This document shows positions 41,101 through 50,444 of a stretch of DNA of 64,000 nt, piece after piece (the stretch's first letter is position 1; each line of letters begins with the position of its first letter). Position numbers and translations under genes: made by a program. Location of the stretch: contig NZ_CP149932.1 in the NCBI RefSeq assembly GCF_037949795.1, positions 2,221,001-2,285,000 of the forward strand. Direction: 5' to 3'. This stretch comes from Thioclava sp. GXIMD2076 (GTDB lineage: Bacteria > Pseudomonadota > Alphaproteobacteria > Rhodobacterales > Rhodobacteraceae). The notes under the pieces are model-generated. The model worked only from the letters and a program-made list of their open reading frames with translations, was not told where the DNA came from and searched no databases.

Positions 41101-41399
41101 TGTAGCGAGGCCAGCCCATAGGGCCAGTAGCTCTCGCCACCGATGATCCGCACCAGAATGCCCTTGGCATGGCGCAGGGTCTGGTCGAGATAGGTATCGA
41201 CCGAGAGCGGATGTTTCAGCGCCACCAGATTGGCAAGGCGCAGGCTCGGCAGCGTCCCTGCCCGTTTCCAGCCCGCCGCGAACGCACCGAGGTCGCTGTC
41301 ACTGAAGGACAGCACAACAAGATCGGCAGGGCGCTGCCCCAGATCCTGCGGCTGGTCCGACTGGTCCAGCCCATGCGTTTCGCGAAAGACCACATGCAT
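38130..41399 (-). CDS. cobN: Cobaltochelatase subunit CobN
   Basis: 1089 residues. CobN/Mg-chelatase BchH-type motifs include [45 protein letters not shown] and [22 protein letters not shown], with [13 protein letters not shown] near residue 860. Inserts cobalt into hydrogenobyrinate a,c-diamide with CobS and CobT (chelatase subunits), which are not in this window. It is shorter than the about 1275-residue Pseudomonas denitrificans protein, but the frame is intact and both ends look natural. Four bases after cobW. Confidence 0.95.
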   Translation of the reverse strand: MHVVFRETHGLDQSDQPQDLGQRPADLVVLSFSDSDLGAFAAGWKRAGTLPSLRLANLVALKHPLSVDTYLDQTLRHAKGILVRIIGGESYWPYGLASLQDLARRQGIALAVLPADGREDARLDALSTLPVSTLRRLQALCDAGGAVAAQAALAQLSLAAGLYAGPVSGVKSVPDCGFYLPQTGIVAAPEAGEDIALVTFYRSYLTAADTAPVDAMIEALRARGLNAYGVFAPSLKAQGVPDWLRREIARLKPVTVVNATAFSAQGAEGGSPLDAAGVPVVQVALTTARRRDWAGSERGLAPSDLAMHVVLPEVDGRIFGGVISFKSPSQRDPDLQYSRFIHRPDPGRVAQVADRVMALCRLARPAAEKRLAFVLSTYPGKSYQIAHAVGLDALASVEGLVAALQAEGYPLTKVSDLGAVLQHATLDWPIDDYRLALADLPDRLRDDLHEAWGAPEEDPLYRDGVFRFPAIQSGSGLVALQPERADRARRDADYHDLSRVPRHGYVAFYLWLQRQADALIHMGAHGTMEWLPGKSVALSETCWPEVLTGSLPVIYPFIVNDPGEAAQAKRRIAAQTIGHVPPPLAQGRMPDTLIRLEALMDEYSTADGLDPARRDRLIADIRAEAQGRGVEEDLGIEAAASPAEAITRLDAFVCDIKESQYAEGLHVFGTGRYGADETQGVVRALAGQFVAPGPSGSPHRGRSDVLPTGRNLFTTDPRSVPSRAAYAQGVKLAEELVRRHLQDHGDWPKGLVVDLWGSATMRTAGEEFAMALHLAGVKPVWDAGSERVSGVEILPLALLNRPRIDLTLRVSGLFRDVFPGLAQMFELACEALAQRDETPEDNPYLARSPRVFGPKPGLYGLNMGGALEDYTEEGRALAGEAWLDASSHAIDAQGNVTPARAALEQRLAGADSFVHLQDLPETDLLVASDYAAHEAGFAAALARLGRPAPKSYHMDATRPDQPRARALTEEIARVVRARAANPDWADSMMRHGFRGGAEIAATLDHLAAFAHLSRAVPDHLFDLYFEATLGRADLVEFLGRENPQALRALWDRFKALAAAGLWTSRRNSIQNALAGSNSGEVFSGMQEWQ

Positions 41400-41402
41400 C
41401 GG

Positions 41403-42446
41403 TCAGGCCACCGCCAGACCCAGCGCCGCCTCGATGGAGGCGCGGTCGATATGGTCATGCTCGGCAATCACCACCAGCTGTGAGGCGCGCGGGCGTGCCC
41501 CCCAAGGCTGGTCGAACTGGCCGCGCAGGCGCGTGCCCACGGCCTGCACCAGATAGCGCATCGGCTTGCCCTTGACCGCCAGATAGCCCTTTATCCGCAG
41601 GATATTGAAATCGCCCGCCATGGCGACCATCCGCGCCTCGAGCGCGGCAACATCCTCGATCTCGCCCAAGTCCACGACGATCGTATCGAAATCGTCATGC
41701 TCGTGGTCGAAATGGTCATCATGATGGGAGGGGCGCGCCTCGAGATCATCCTCGGCGGCCGCATTGAGCCCCAGGATCACCTGCGGATCGATGACGCCTT
41801 CGGACATCGGCAGGATCGGCAGCTTGCGCGGCGCCTCGGCCTCGATCACGGCGCGGGCGCGGGCCAGACCCTCCTCGCCCGCAAGATCGGCCTTCGACAG
41901 AAGCACGATATCGGCGCAGGCGATCTGGTCCTCGAAGACCTCGGAGAGCGGCGTCTCGTGCTCAAGCGAGGGGTCGGCGGTGCGTTGTGCATCGACCGCC
42001 GCGAGATCGGGGGCAAACTGACCCGAAGCCACAGCCTCGGCATCGGCCAGCGCCACCACACCATCGACGGTGATCCGCGAGCGGATCGCGGGCCATTCGA
42101 ATGCCTTCAGAAGCGGTTTGGGCAGCGCCAGACCCGAGGTCTCGATCAGGATGTGATCGGGCATCTCGGGCAGCGCCAGAAGACGCTCGATGGTCGGGAT
42201 GAACTCATCGGCCACAGTGCAGCAGATGCAGCCATTGGCCAGTTCCAGAATATTGTCCTCGGGGCAGTTCTCGTCGGCGCAGGATTTGAGGATATCGCCA
42301 TCCACACCCGCGGTCCCGAACTCATTGACCAGAACGGCCAGACGCTTGCCCTGCGGGTTTTGCATCAGGTGACGGATCAGCGTGGTCTTGCCCGCCCCCA
42401 GAAACCCTGTGACGATGGTCACCGGCACTTTTGCGAGATTGCTCAT
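41403..42446 (-). CDS. cobW: CobW, metal-chaperone GTPase of the cobalamin operon
   Basis: 347 residues. P loop GFLGAGKTTLIRHL, the metal-binding CxCC motif in LANGCICCTVADEF, then SKADL for guanine recognition. Residues about 238-253 form a His/Asp-rich loop (HHDDHFDHEHDDFD) suited to hold Co2+ or Zn2+. The C-terminal CobW_C domain has RIKGYLAVKG. Family members deliver metal using GTP; placement directly before cobN suggests cobalt delivery to the chelatase. Three bases after the DUF1636 gene. Confidence 0.95.
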   Translation of the reverse strand: MSNLAKVPVTIVTGFLGAGKTTLIRHLMQNPQGKRLAVLVNEFGTAGVDGDILKSCADENCPEDNILELANGCICCTVADEFIPTIERLLALPEMPDHILIETSGLALPKPLLKAFEWPAIRSRITVDGVVALADAEAVASGQFAPDLAAVDAQRTADPSLEHETPLSEVFEDQIACADIVLLSKADLAGEEGLARARAVIEAEAPRKLPILPMSEGVIDPQVILGLNAAAEDDLEARPSHHDDHFDHEHDDFDTIVVDLGEIEDVAALEARMVAMAGDFNILRIKGYLAVKGKPMRYLVQAVGTRLRGQFDQPWGARPRASQLVVIAEHDHIDRASIEAALGLAVA

Positions 42447-42449
42447 GGA

Positions 42450-42815
42450 TCACTCCTGCGGATCGTTTTGCGGCGGTATACGCGCGATGGATTGTTTACG
42501 GAAGACAACGGGACGCGCGCGCCACGGCACCAGACCATCGGCGGTCTCGCCATAGGCGCGGATGCCCGCCAGAATGTCATCGAGATGGGTGGCGGGGTCG
42601 AGATCGCCATAGATATAGCTCCAGCGGTCCGGCCCGCCCGACAGCACCATCGAGCAGGAGCGCGAACAGGCGGAGAGGCATTCGACCCCCCTGACCTTCA
42701 CACCGTCAATGCAGGCTTGCGCCACCGCATCGCGCAGCCGCGCACCCGGACGCGGGCTCGTGTCATCGCCCGTGCGGCGGCAGGTGGTGCAGATCGTGAC
42801 CGTTACATTGCTCAT
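42450..42815 (-). CDS. DUF1636 ferredoxin-like protein, first gene of riboswitch-led cob operon
   Basis: 121 residues from the ATG at 42815, preceded by GAGGGAG. Cysteines in TICTTCRR (two) and GVECLSACSRSC (four) are placed as in thioredoxin-like [2Fe-2S] ferredoxins; WSYIYGDLDP follows. The family is known mainly from cob loci and its role is unknown. It opens the operon that begins with a cobalamin riboswitch and continues with cobW and cobN, so a redox or metal role around cobalt insertion is a fair inference. Confidence 0.85.
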   Translation of the reverse strand: MSNVTVTICTTCRRTGDDTSPRPGARLRDAVAQACIDGVKVRGVECLSACSRSCSMVLSGGPDRWSYIYGDLDPATHLDDILAGIRAYGETADGLVPWRARPVVFRKQSIARIPPQNDPQE

Positions 42816-42924
42816 ATGCTCTCCCTCTTCGGGCTGCGCATAGCAAAGGTCGAACGCCGGAACCACAAGGTTCTGACCCTCTTCCCGCTGCGACACACCC
42901 CGATCGCCCGTCCTTGTCTTTCGC

Positions 42925-43122
42925 CACAGGCAGGTCTCCCGGCTTGCGAAGTCAGGCGGGCTGTAGGGCCTTGCCTGCCGATGACGCCTTCCCGGAGGGA
43001 TCCGGTGGTCCGGATCTGTCCAGTGGCCTGCCACCTCTTCGGTCACGGTCGCGGGGGCGGCTGCGCTTGAGGATCCCGTCCCCTATCGCATTCCCTTTTC
43101 ACCTGTCATAAACAGGAACCTG
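42925..43122 (-). promoter_or_regulatory. Cobalamin riboswitch leading DUF1636-cobW-cobN-cobGHIJ
   Basis: On the minus strand: P1/P2 region CAGGTTCCTG, AAAAGGGAATGCG (about 43100-43088), CCCCCGCGACCGTGACCG (about 43055), the B12 box GGCCACTG (43028-43021), GGGAAGGCGTC, and the closing AGCCGGGAGACCTGCC (about 42945-42930). The usual AACTGTAA loop is altered to GACCGTGA. DUF1636 starts about 110 bases downstream. The intergenic part to cobO (43123-43177) carries GGAAGGAG as the cobO ribosome site. Confidence 0.9.
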
Positions 43123-43177
43123 TGTGCGCGCTTAAAAGACGCGCAAGCCCGCGCTTTGTCAAGGAAGGAGATCCCCC

Positions 43178-43822
43178 ATGAGCGAGACCGCCCCCGAAGG
43201 AATGCTGGATCAGGACGCCGCCACTGAGGACCGCCACGCGATGAAGATGGCCAAGAAAAAGGCCGCGCGCGACAAGATCATGGCGACGAAAGAGGGCGAG
43301 AAGGGCCTGATCATCGTCAATACCGGCGCTGGCAAGGGGAAATCCTCGGCAGGGTTCGGGATGATCCTGCGTTGTATCGCCCATGAGATGCCCTGTGCGG
43401 TGGTTCAGTTCATCAAGGGCGCGTGGGATACCGGCGAGCGGCGTCTGATCGAGGAGCATTTCTCCGGTCTGTGCCAGTTCCATGCGATGGGCGAAGGCTT
43501 TACCTGGGAGACACAGGACCGCGCGCGGGATGTGGCGATGGCCGAGCGTGGCTGGGAAAAGGCCAAGGAGCTGATCCGCGACCCCGAGATCCGCTTCGTG
43601 CTGCTTGACGAGATCAATATCGCTCTGCGCTATGACTATCTCGATATCGACGAGGTGGTGGCGTTCCTGCGCGACGAGAAGCCCGCGATGACCCATGTGG
43701 CGCTGACGGGGCGCAATGCCAAGGAGCCGCTGATCGAGCTGGCCGATCTGGTGACCGAGATGACGCTGGTGAAACACCCGTTCCGCGCAGGCATCAAGGG
43801 CCAGAAGGGCGTCGAGTTCTGA
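43178..43822 (+). CDS. cobO: Cob(I)yrinic acid a,c-diamide adenosyltransferase CobO
   Basis: 214 residues. The N-terminal 40 residues are charged and partly Ala/Lys-rich (MKMAKKKAARDKIMATKEGEKG), followed by the P loop VNTGAGKGKSSAGFG and VLLDEINIALRYDYLD, then VALTGRNAKEPLIELADLVTEM. Transfers the adenosyl group from ATP to Co(I). Divergent from the riboswitch-led operon, preceded by GGAAGGAG, and followed by a double hairpin. Confidence 0.96.
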   Translation: MSETAPEGMLDQDAATEDRHAMKMAKKKAARDKIMATKEGEKGLIIVNTGAGKGKSSAGFGMILRCIAHEMPCAVVQFIKGAWDTGERRLIEEHFSGLCQFHAMGEGFTWETQDRARDVAMAERGWEKAKELIRDPEIRFVLLDEINIALRYDYLDIDEVVAFLRDEKPAMTHVALTGRNAKEPLIELADLVTEMTLVKHPFRAGIKGQKGVEF

Positions 43823-43825
43823 AAA

Positions 43826-43890
43826 GGGGGCTCTGCCCCCTCTTGCGCCTTCGGGCGCAATTCACCCCCGGGATATTTTCGGACAATGGA
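43826..43890 (+). terminator. Double hairpin plus CCCGGGATATTTT repeat after cobO
   Basis: GGGGGCTCTGCCCCC (43826-43840) and TTGCGCCTTCGGGCGCAA (43843-43860) form two stems, followed by CCCCCGGGATATTTTCGGACAATGG. This composite is a recurrent intergenic element in Rhodobacterales genomes, recognised here from memory, and probably ends cobO transcription. Confidence 0.65.
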
Positions 43891-43928
43891 AAACAAGGCA
43901 AAATTAACGATGTTGCGCGATAAAGGTG

Positions 43929-44052
43929 CTGCCTCACTCGGCAGGGTCCCGATGGTGGCAGAAGGTGGGCGCACCGCATCTCCCGCAGCCAGCTGCCAAT
44001 GGCACGGTCGAGATGCGGTGCCTCGGCCCTTCCCCATGGACTGTGTGGCATC
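43929..44052 (+). promoter_or_regulatory. Structured leader of cobQ with a possible mini-ORF
   Basis: CTGCC-GGCAG (43929-43944) and GCACCGCATCTC / GAGATGCGGTGC (43971-43982 / 44010-44021, exact 12-bp arms) can form stems; the second encloses TGCC-AAT-GGCA. A 34-codon frame from ATG 43952 (AGGG just upstream) ends with TGA overlapping the cobQ ATG, so it may couple translation. Does not match the cobalamin riboswitch. Confidence 0.35.
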
Positions 44053-45498
44053 ATGAAGGCGCTGATGATCCAGGGCGCGGGCTCGAATGTGGGAAAATCC
44101 ATGCTGGTTGCGGGCTTGTGTCGGGCGGCGCGGCTGCGCGGGCTGAGCGTTGCGCCCTTCAAGCCGCAGAACATGTCCAACAATGCCGCCGTTACCGTGG
44201 ATGGTGGCGAGATCGGGCGGGCGCAGGCCTTGCAGGCGATGGCCTGCGGAGTGGAGCCTGTGGTCGATATGAACCCGATCCTGCTCAAGCCCGAGAGCGA
44301 GACCGGATCGCAGGTGATCGTGCAGGGCAAGCGGCGGGCGACCGTGAAGGCGCGCGATTATGCGGCATTGAAGCCCTCTCTGATGGCGCCGGTTCTGGAG
44401 AGTTTCGCGCGCCTTAAGGCCACGCATGATCTGGTCATCGTCGAGGGGGCGGGTAGTCCTGCCGAGGTAAACCTGCGCAAGAATGACATTGCCAATATGG
44501 GCTTTGCCTGCGCGGCCGATGTGCCGGTGGTGCTGGCCGGAGATATCGATCGTGGCGGGGTGATCGCACAGATCGTGGGGACGCAGGCCGTGCTCGGCGC
44601 GGGCGACCGCGCGCGGATCGCAGGATTTCTCATCAACAAGTTCCGTGGCGATCCGCGGCTGTTTGACGAAGGTTACCGGATGATCGAGACGCGCACGGGC
44701 TGGCGCGGTTTTGGCGTTTTGCCGTGGTTTGCGGAGGCTGGCCGTCTGCCGGCCGAGGATGCGCTGGATTTGCCGAATGCCTCGGGTGGCTCGGGGCTCA
44801 GGGTGGTCTGTCTGGGGCTTTCGCGGATTGCCAATTTCGACGATCTCGATCCGCTGATGCAGGAGCCGCATGTGTCGCTGAGCATTTTGCGGGCGGGCCA
44901 GCCCCTGCCCGGTGATACCGATCTGGTGATCATTCCCGGTTCCAAATCCACCCGTGGCGATCTGGCCTTTTTGCGCGCGCAGGGCTGGGAAGTGGACTTG
45001 CAGGCGCATGTGCGGCGTGGCGGGCGGATCCTCGGGATCTGCGGCGGCTACCAGATGCTGGGGCGTGTCGTACATGATCCGCACGGGCTTGAAGGGCCTG
45101 CGGGCAGCGATCCCGGTCTGGGGTTTCTCGATATCGAAACGGTGATGGTAGAGGACAAGCGCCTGACACGGGTGGAGGCCCTCCATGCACCGACGGGATG
45201 CGGATTCTCGGGCTACGAGATCCATATCGGGCGTAGTGACGGGCCTGATCGTGCACGGCCCTTTGCGATGGTCGCGGGCGTGCCCGAAGGGGCAATCTCG
45301 CCCGATGGCCGGATCATGGGCAGCTATCTGCACGGGATGTTCGGTGAGGACGGGTTCCGTGCGGCATGGCTGGGCACGCTCGGAGCGCGGTCGGGCAATA
45401 TTGCGCATGGAGCCCTGGTGGAAGCCACGCTCGACGCCTTGGCCGCCCATCTGGAGGCGCATCTGGATGTGGACGGCTTACTCGGCCTTGCCCGTTAG
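44053..45498 (+). CDS. cobQ: Cobyric acid synthase CobQ
   Basis: 481 residues. [21 protein letters not shown] (P loop), [32 protein letters not shown] and a glutaminase domain with Cys in [12 protein letters not shown] and the His in [10 protein letters not shown]. Amidates b, d, e and g side chains of adenosylcobyrinate diamide. The ATG at 44053 fits the family N-terminus; no strong ribosome site precedes it. Overlaps the convergent cobD gene by 21 bases. Confidence 0.96.
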   Translation: MKALMIQGAGSNVGKSMLVAGLCRAARLRGLSVAPFKPQNMSNNAAVTVDGGEIGRAQALQAMACGVEPVVDMNPILLKPESETGSQVIVQGKRRATVKARDYAALKPSLMAPVLESFARLKATHDLVIVEGAGSPAEVNLRKNDIANMGFACAADVPVVLAGDIDRGGVIAQIVGTQAVLGAGDRARIAGFLINKFRGDPRLFDEGYRMIETRTGWRGFGVLPWFAEAGRLPAEDALDLPNASGGSGLRVVCLGLSRIANFDDLDPLMQEPHVSLSILRAGQPLPGDTDLVIIPGSKSTRGDLAFLRAQGWEVDLQAHVRRGGRILGICGGYQMLGRVVHDPHGLEGPAGSDPGLGFLDIETVMVEDKRLTRVEALHAPTGCGFSGYEIHIGRSDGPDRARPFAMVAGVPEGAISPDGRIMGSYLHGMFGEDGFRAAWLGTLGARSGNIAHGALVEATLDALAAHLEAHLDVDGLLGLAR

Positions 45499-46464
45499 TG
45501 CATGCGCAAGGCGCGCCCATTCTGTCTCGTTGCCGGGAAGGCCGAGGCGGATCCAGCGCGGATGCCACGGGAAGATGCGGCTCCAGATATGGGCGCGGGC
45601 CAGTCGGGACTGCGCCCGAACCGCATCGGGGGTCGCGTAAAGCCGGAATAGCTCTGTCCCACCCACAAGGTCCCAGCCTGCCTGCGCGGCCAGCGCGTCC
45701 ATACGGGCCATGTCCTGAACCAGCCGCGCGATCGTGGTGCTCTGCCAGTCGCGATCTGCCAGCGCTCTGGTGCCGATGGCAAGCCCCGCACCGCAGACAG
45801 GCCAAGGGCCTGCCATCTCGCGCAACCGCGCGATCCGGGCTTCGGCCCCCAATGCAAAGCCAAGCCGTAGCCCCGCCAGCCCGTAGAACTTGCCGAACGA
45901 GCGCAGCACGAAGAGATCCTCCTCTCCAACCTGCCCCGCAAGCGACAGATCGGGGCGCGGATCGGCGAAGCTTTCATCGACCACCAGCGTGCCGACCCTG
46001 CCGCGCAAGGCCATCAGTACCTCGGGGCTGTGGCATTGCCCGTCGGGATTGTTGGGATTGACCACCACGGCCAGCCGCGCGCCCTCCAAATCGCGAAGGT
46101 GACGGACCTCCTCGACCTGCCAGCCCGCCTGACGCAGGCACGCGGCATGCTCGTTATAGGTGGGTGAGAGGACGCGGGCCTTGCGCGGGCCGTCCAGCAG
46201 CATCGGCAGCATCTGGATGGCCGCCTGTGCACCGGCCAGCGCGGCAATCCCCCCACCGGTCATGCCGTAGCTCTGGCGCGCCACGGCCAGCAGCGCCGCC
46301 ATGGACGCGCCGGTGGGCAGGTCGGTATAGGCCGCAGGCGGGAGCGTGCCCACGGGATAGGGCACGCGGTTGATCCCTGTGGAGAGGTCGACCCACTCGC
46401 CCTGCCCGCCCGTCCGGCCATATTCGGCCATGGCCCAATCGAGATTTCCACCGTGATCACGCAT
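45478..46464 (-). CDS. cobD: Threonine-phosphate decarboxylase (CobD of Salmonella, CobC of Pseudomonas)
   Basis: 328 residues, PLP class I/II aminotransferase fold. [16 protein letters not shown] and [12 protein letters not shown] open the protein; NPNNPDGQ and the PLP-binding Lys in [17 protein letters not shown] follow. Makes (R)-1-aminopropan-2-ol O-phosphate from L-threonine phosphate for the nucleotide-loop linker. Twelve bases after cbiB. Confidence 0.94.
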   Translation of the reverse strand: MRDHGGNLDWAMAEYGRTGGQGEWVDLSTGINRVPYPVGTLPPAAYTDLPTGASMAALLAVARQSYGMTGGGIAALAGAQAAIQMLPMLLDGPRKARVLSPTYNEHAACLRQAGWQVEEVRHLRDLEGARLAVVVNPNNPDGQCHSPEVLMALRGRVGTLVVDESFADPRPDLSLAGQVGEEDLFVLRSFGKFYGLAGLRLGFALGAEARIARLREMAGPWPVCGAGLAIGTRALADRDWQSTTIARLVQDMARMDALAAQAGWDLVGGTELFRLYATPDAVRAQSRLARAHIWSRIFPWHPRWIRLGLPGNETEWARLAHALTGKAE

Positions 46465-46476
46465 ATCGGGGCCTTT

Positions 46477-47415
46477 TCAGAGACAGGACAGAAGGGCAAG
46501 ACACAAGGCCGCAAGCCCCATCGCCCTGAGATAGAGGGAGAGCCCGCGCGTCAGATCCTGCGGGCGCGGATCGGGGGCGCCTTCATTGACATAGGGTTCA
46601 TGCGCCACATGGTCACCATAGACCCGCGGCCCCGACAGGCGCACGCTCAAACCCGCCGCCAAGGCCGCCTCGGGCCAGCCGGCATTGGGCGAGCGGTGTT
46701 TGCCCGCATCCTGCGCCATCACCTTGAGCGCCCGCACAGGCGCGGAGACCAGCGCAAAGATCAGCCCAGTCAGGCGCGCGGGGATCAGGTTCACCCCATC
46801 ATCCAGACGGGCCGCGAATTTGCCGAACCATTCATAGCGGTCATTGCGATGGCCGATCATGGAATCGAGCGTGTTGATGGCCTTATAAGCCGCAATCCCC
46901 GGCAGCCCCAGAAGCGCCCCCCAGAAGAGCGGCGCGATGATCCCGTCAGAACTGTTCTCGGCAAGGCTTTCGAGCGCCGCACGCGCCACCCCGGCCTCAT
47001 CCAGCCGGGCCGGATCGCGCCCGACGATCATCGACACCGCCACGCGGGCCTGCGGCACATCGCCCGCAGAAAGCGGGCGGGCAACGGCGGCCACGTGGCT
47101 ATACATCGAGCGCGCGGCAATCAGCGGCCAAGCACAAAGCGACAGGATCAGCGTCCCGAGCCAGTTCGCGGGCGCAAGCCATGTGATGGTGATGGCGAGC
47201 ATCACGGGCAAGAAAATCGCGCAGAGCGTGGTCGCAACCCCGCCCCAGAACCGCCCGTTATCGGACCAATGCGCGCGATTGAGGCGCCCCTCCAGCGCAT
47301 GGATCAACGCCCCCAGCCATGTCACCGGATGGCCGATGCGCCGGAATACGGCTGCGGGCCATCCAAGGACCGCATCGATCCCGAAACCGATCAGCATGAT
47401 GAGTGCTCCGGTCAT
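46477..47415 (-). CDS. cbiB: Adenosylcobinamide-phosphate synthase CbiB (CobD of Pseudomonas)
   Basis: 312 residues, integral membrane. LIMLIGFGIDAVLGWPAAVFRRIGHPVTWLG, VARAALESLAENSSDGIIAPLFW and MIGHRNDRYEWFGKFAARLDD are family motifs. Joins the aminopropanol phosphate to adenosylcobyrate. Start overlaps the stop of the threonine kinase-like gene (ATGA). Confidence 0.95.
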   Translation of the reverse strand: MTGALIMLIGFGIDAVLGWPAAVFRRIGHPVTWLGALIHALEGRLNRAHWSDNGRFWGGVATTLCAIFLPVMLAITITWLAPANWLGTLILSLCAWPLIAARSMYSHVAAVARPLSAGDVPQARVAVSMIVGRDPARLDEAGVARAALESLAENSSDGIIAPLFWGALLGLPGIAAYKAINTLDSMIGHRNDRYEWFGKFAARLDDGVNLIPARLTGLIFALVSAPVRALKVMAQDAGKHRSPNAGWPEAALAAGLSVRLSGPRVYGDHVAHEPYVNEGAPDPRPQDLTRGLSLYLRAMGLAALCLALLSCL

Positions 47416-48254
47416 GATCCCCTCCGCTGGCCGAGCGTGAATTCCACCACCCGCCCATAGCCTGCCGCGCGCAGCCTGTCACGGATTGTATCGCACTGTT
47501 GGCGCGACGCCGAAAGTGGCAGGACCAGCGCCCGTGCCGATCCCGTATGGGCGCGCAGATAGCCCAAGGCCCCCACCTCGCATGCGAGCCCTGATGTGGG
47601 ATCGGCCGCGGGCCCCCGCAGAGCGGTCGTGCGCGCGGCGCTCTGGGCCGCCAGTGCAGCCACCTGTGCCAGATCCCCGCGCAGGCAGGCCGCCCGCCAG
47701 GCTGGCAGAAGATCCGAAATATCGGCAAAGTGCTGATCTTGCGGACGGGTGGGTTCGGGCGCACCCCAGAGCCCGCCGATCAGGCGCATTGGCGGCGGCG
47801 CGGGCAAGACGCCGAGGCTTTCTCCCTGACGCGAGGCCCAGAGATGGCAGTCCGGATAGGTATGGGCCAGCGGGTCGCTCGCGCCCTCGATCTTCCAGCA
47901 GAGCCGCATGATCTGCGACGCGGGCAGCGCGGGCGCCATATGGCGGATCAGCGCCGTCAGCGCGGCGGTCGAGGCGCCACAACCCGCCCCCGCCACCATT
48001 GAGGCGCCGAGCCGGACCGCTCCGCGCAAGGGGCGCCGCAGCATCCGCTGGATCTGCGCCAGTGCCCCCGCAGGCAGAAGGCGTTGCGGGTCATGCACAT
48101 GGCCTGTGGGTGCGGCTCTGACATCGAGCGTGACGCCCAGCACCGGACAGGGCACCGAGACCAGCGCAACCGGCCCCGTGCTGCCGATCCGTCCCTGCAG
48201 GAACTCGCCGAAATGTCCGGCGACCCGCAGGCGCGTGCTACGGGTCAGACGCAT
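47412..48254 (-). CDS. GHMP-family L-threonine kinase, BluE/PduX-like
   Basis: 280 residues from the ATG at 48254. N-terminal RVAGHFGEFLQGRI and MVAGAGCGASTAALTALIR, the latter in place of the GHMP GxGxxSSA motif, and an end around GRVVEFTLG. In Rhodobacter capsulatus BluE, and in Salmonella PduX, phosphorylate L-threonine for the aminopropanol linker. Between cbiB and the phosphatase, with the threonine-phosphate decarboxylase one gene away, so substrate logic fits. A longer frame to 48791 is a shadow of the phosphatase gene. Confidence 0.85.
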   Translation of the reverse strand: MRLTRSTRLRVAGHFGEFLQGRIGSTGPVALVSVPCPVLGVTLDVRAAPTGHVHDPQRLLPAGALAQIQRMLRRPLRGAVRLGASMVAGAGCGASTAALTALIRHMAPALPASQIMRLCWKIEGASDPLAHTYPDCHLWASRQGESLGVLPAPPPMRLIGGLWGAPEPTRPQDQHFADISDLLPAWRAACLRGDLAQVAALAAQSAARTTALRGPAADPTSGLACEVGALGYLRAHTGSARALVLPLSASRQQCDTIRDRLRAAGYGRVVEFTLGQRRGS

Positions 48255-48841
48255 CGGTTGACCTCGTGGATCACCGCGCCCCCGGACAGGAAACTCACCC
48301 GCGTGAGCGATAGCGGCGCGATCTCGAAGCGCAGCCCCGCAGCGGGCACGTCCAAGGCCAGCCCCAGCACGGCGCGGATGGTTCCGGCATGGGCGAGCAC
48401 CGTCACCCGCCCCGACAGCGGCGCAAGACCACGCGGCACCCGTGCGCAGAGATCGAGAAAACTCTCGCCCCCGGGCGGTCGATGTGCGGCCAGCACCTCG
48501 AGCGGTAGCGGCCCCAGATCGGGCAGTTCGGCATAGGGACGGCCCTCCCATTCCCCGAGATCCTGTTCCCAGAAATCCGGCTCGGTCCCGATCGGCAGAT
48601 CGGGCCAGAGCGCGCGCGCGGTCTGGACACAGCGCAGCGCGGGACTTGCCACGATGCGCGCAGGCTCTGGCACCGCCTCCGCCACCCGCGCCAAGGCCGT
48701 CCGGTCCGCGAGATCTGCGCCGAGATCGCGGCGTCCATAGACACACCCATCGCCTATAACGGGGGCATGGCGGATCAGCACCAGCTCGCATTGCGGACCG
48801 TCCTCGGGCGGCGGGAGCGCTGACGGCTGCGTGATCGACAT
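48245..48841 (-). CDS. Histidine phosphatase, probable alpha-ribazole/cobalamin-phosphate phosphatase (CobC of Salmonella)
   Basis: 198 residues. Phosphohistidine motif LVLIRHAPV, then VASPALRCVQTARAL, FWEQDLGEWEGRPY and VLAHAGTIRAVLG, all typical of CobC-type members of the phosphoglycerate mutase superfamily. Acts late in nucleotide loop assembly. Overlaps the kinase gene by 10 bases; divergent from cobU by 47 bases. Confidence 0.88.
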   Translation of the reverse strand: MSITQPSALPPPEDGPQCELVLIRHAPVIGDGCVYGRRDLGADLADRTALARVAEAVPEPARIVASPALRCVQTARALWPDLPIGTEPDFWEQDLGEWEGRPYAELPDLGPLPLEVLAAHRPPGGESFLDLCARVPRGLAPLSGRVTVLAHAGTIRAVLGLALDVPAAGLRFEIAPLSLTRVSFLSGGAVIHEVNRCV

Positions 48842-48888
48842 AAACTACCTCTTTGCTTTCCAGCCCGTTTCTGCTTTCTCATCGCCCG

Positions 48889-49401
48889 ATGAGCAAGATC
48901 ATTCTAATGACCGGCGGCGCGCGTTCAGGCAAGTCTCGCCTCGCGGAGAACCAGGCCCTGAGCCTCGGCTCTCCCGCGATCTATATTGCCACGGCACGGA
49001 TCTGGGATGCCGAGACACAGGCGCGGGTCGAGGAACACCGCGCCCGTCGTCTTACGGGCTGGCGCGATATCGAGGCGCCGCTCGATCTCGTCGGCGCTCT
49101 TAGGGATACCGACGGGGGCGCGCCGCGTCTTGTCGACTGCCTGACGATGTGGCTGACCAACCTGATGATGGAGAACCGCGATATCGAGGCGGAGGCAGAG
49201 GCCCTTATCGGCTGTTTGCCACAGCTCGACGCGCCGGTTATTTTCGTCACCAACGAGGTCGGAATGGGAATCGTTCCTGAAAACGCTCTTGCGCGCCGCT
49301 TCCGCGACGCGCAAGGACAGCTTAACCAGAAAATAGCCGCCGTGGCGGATGAGGTCCATCTTGTCACCTGCGGCTATGCACTAAAGGTCAAACCACAATG
49401 A
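48889..49401 (+). CDS. cobU: Adenosylcobinamide kinase/guanylyltransferase CobU (CobP)
   Basis: 170 residues. ILMTGGARSGKSRLAENQAL (P loop), AIYIATARIWDAETQARVEEHRARR with the guanylylated His, VDCLTMWLTNLM and VTNEVGMGIVPENALARRFRD. Start at 48889 fits the family; the frame is open 12 codons upstream. Stop overlaps cobT start (ATGA). Confidence 0.96.
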   Translation: MSKIILMTGGARSGKSRLAENQALSLGSPAIYIATARIWDAETQARVEEHRARRLTGWRDIEAPLDLVGALRDTDGGAPRLVDCLTMWLTNLMMENRDIEAEAEALIGCLPQLDAPVIFVTNEVGMGIVPENALARRFRDAQGQLNQKIAAVADEVHLVTCGYALKVKPQ

Positions 49402-50444
49402 GCCTCTTTCCGCTTTCCACCCTGTCCCAGCTCGACGGTCTCGCCGACAGGCTGCCCGCGTTCGACAACGAGGCCGCCGAGGCGGCCCGCACGCGGCAGG
49501 GCCAGCTCACCAAGCCGCCGGGATCCTTGGGGCGGCTGGAGGATCTGGCGGTCTTCATGGCAGGCTGGCGGGTCACCGACAGGCCCCGCATCGGCAAGGC
49601 ACAGGCGATTGTGTTTGCAGGAAACCACGGGATCTGCGCGCAAGGGGTAAACCCGTTCCCGCAATCGGTCACCGCGCAGATGGTGGCCAATTACGAACAT
49701 GGCGGCGCTGCGATCAACCAGCTCTGCCGCGCGAACGGGGCCGAGTTGTCGGCCGTCGCCATCGATCTCGACCGCCCCACGCGTGATTTCACGCAAGGCC
49801 CCGCGATGGACGAGGCCGAGGCGCTCGAGGCGCTCAATCGCGGTGCGGCATCCGTGAACCCAAAGGCGGATGTGCTGATATTGGGCGAGATGGGTATTGG
49901 CAATTCCACCATTGCGGCGGCACTGGCTTCGGCGCTCTTCGGGGGCGATGTGGCCGATTGGGTCGGGCGTGGCACGGGGTCGGACGATGCGGGGGTCGCG
50001 CGCAAGATCTCGGCTATCGAACGTGGCCTCGAACGCCATCAGGGCCTGAGCGCGGCGCAAACGCTTGCCGCCCTTGGCGGGCGCGAGCAGGCTGCGATCT
50101 GCGGCGCGGTGCTGGCCGCACGGCTCTACCGGATTCCGGTGCTCCTTGACGGATTCATCTGCACGGCCTCGGCCGCCCCCCTCTTCGGGGTCGATGCGCG
50201 GCTTCTGGAGCACTGCCTCGTCGGCCATGTCAGCGCCGAGCCCGGCCATCGCAAGATCCTTGGTCACCTTGGAAAGGATCCGATCCTCGGTTTCGACATG
50301 CGATTGGGCGAAGGCACCGGCGCGGCCCTTGCACTCGGCATCCTGCGCTCGGCGCTCGAATGCCATAACGGCATGGCGACCTTCTCGGAGGCGGGTGTCG
50401 ATGAAGCGCACGAGGATGACACGACCATGGATGCCGCCCAATGA
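49398..50444 (+). CDS. cobT: Nicotinate-nucleotide-dimethylbenzimidazole phosphoribosyltransferase CobT (CobU of Pseudomonas)
   Basis: 348 residues. TKPPGSLGRLEDLAVFMAGW, VFAGNHGICAQGVNPFPQSVTAQM, LGEMGIGNSTIAAAL, and GRGTGSDDAGVARK are signature motifs; the catalytic Glu lies in the segment near the C-terminus (GEGTGAALALGIL). Makes alpha-ribazole phosphate from DMB. Coupled to cobU and cobS by 4-base overlaps. Confidence 0.96.
   Translation: MSLFPLSTLSQLDGLADRLPAFDNEAAEAARTRQGQLTKPPGSLGRLEDLAVFMAGWRVTDRPRIGKAQAIVFAGNHGICAQGVNPFPQSVTAQMVANYEHGGAAINQLCRANGAELSAVAIDLDRPTRDFTQGPAMDEAEALEALNRGAASVNPKADVLILGEMGIGNSTIAAALASALFGGDVADWVGRGTGSDDAGVARKISAIERGLERHQGLSAAQTLAALGGREQAAICGAVLAARLYRIPVLLDGFICTASAAPLFGVDARLLEHCLVGHVSAEPGHRKILGHLGKDPILGFDMRLGEGTGAALALGILRSALECHNGMATFSEAGVDEAHEDDTTMDAAQ

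Noticed and set aside
43870..44052. Third cobalamin riboswitch before cobQ
   Set aside because: B12 box, AACTGTAA loop and closing GGAGACCTGCC are all absent.
43636..45462. 608-residue minus-strand frame
   Set aside because: Covers cobO end, a terminator-like repeat and cobQ antisense; shadow composition.
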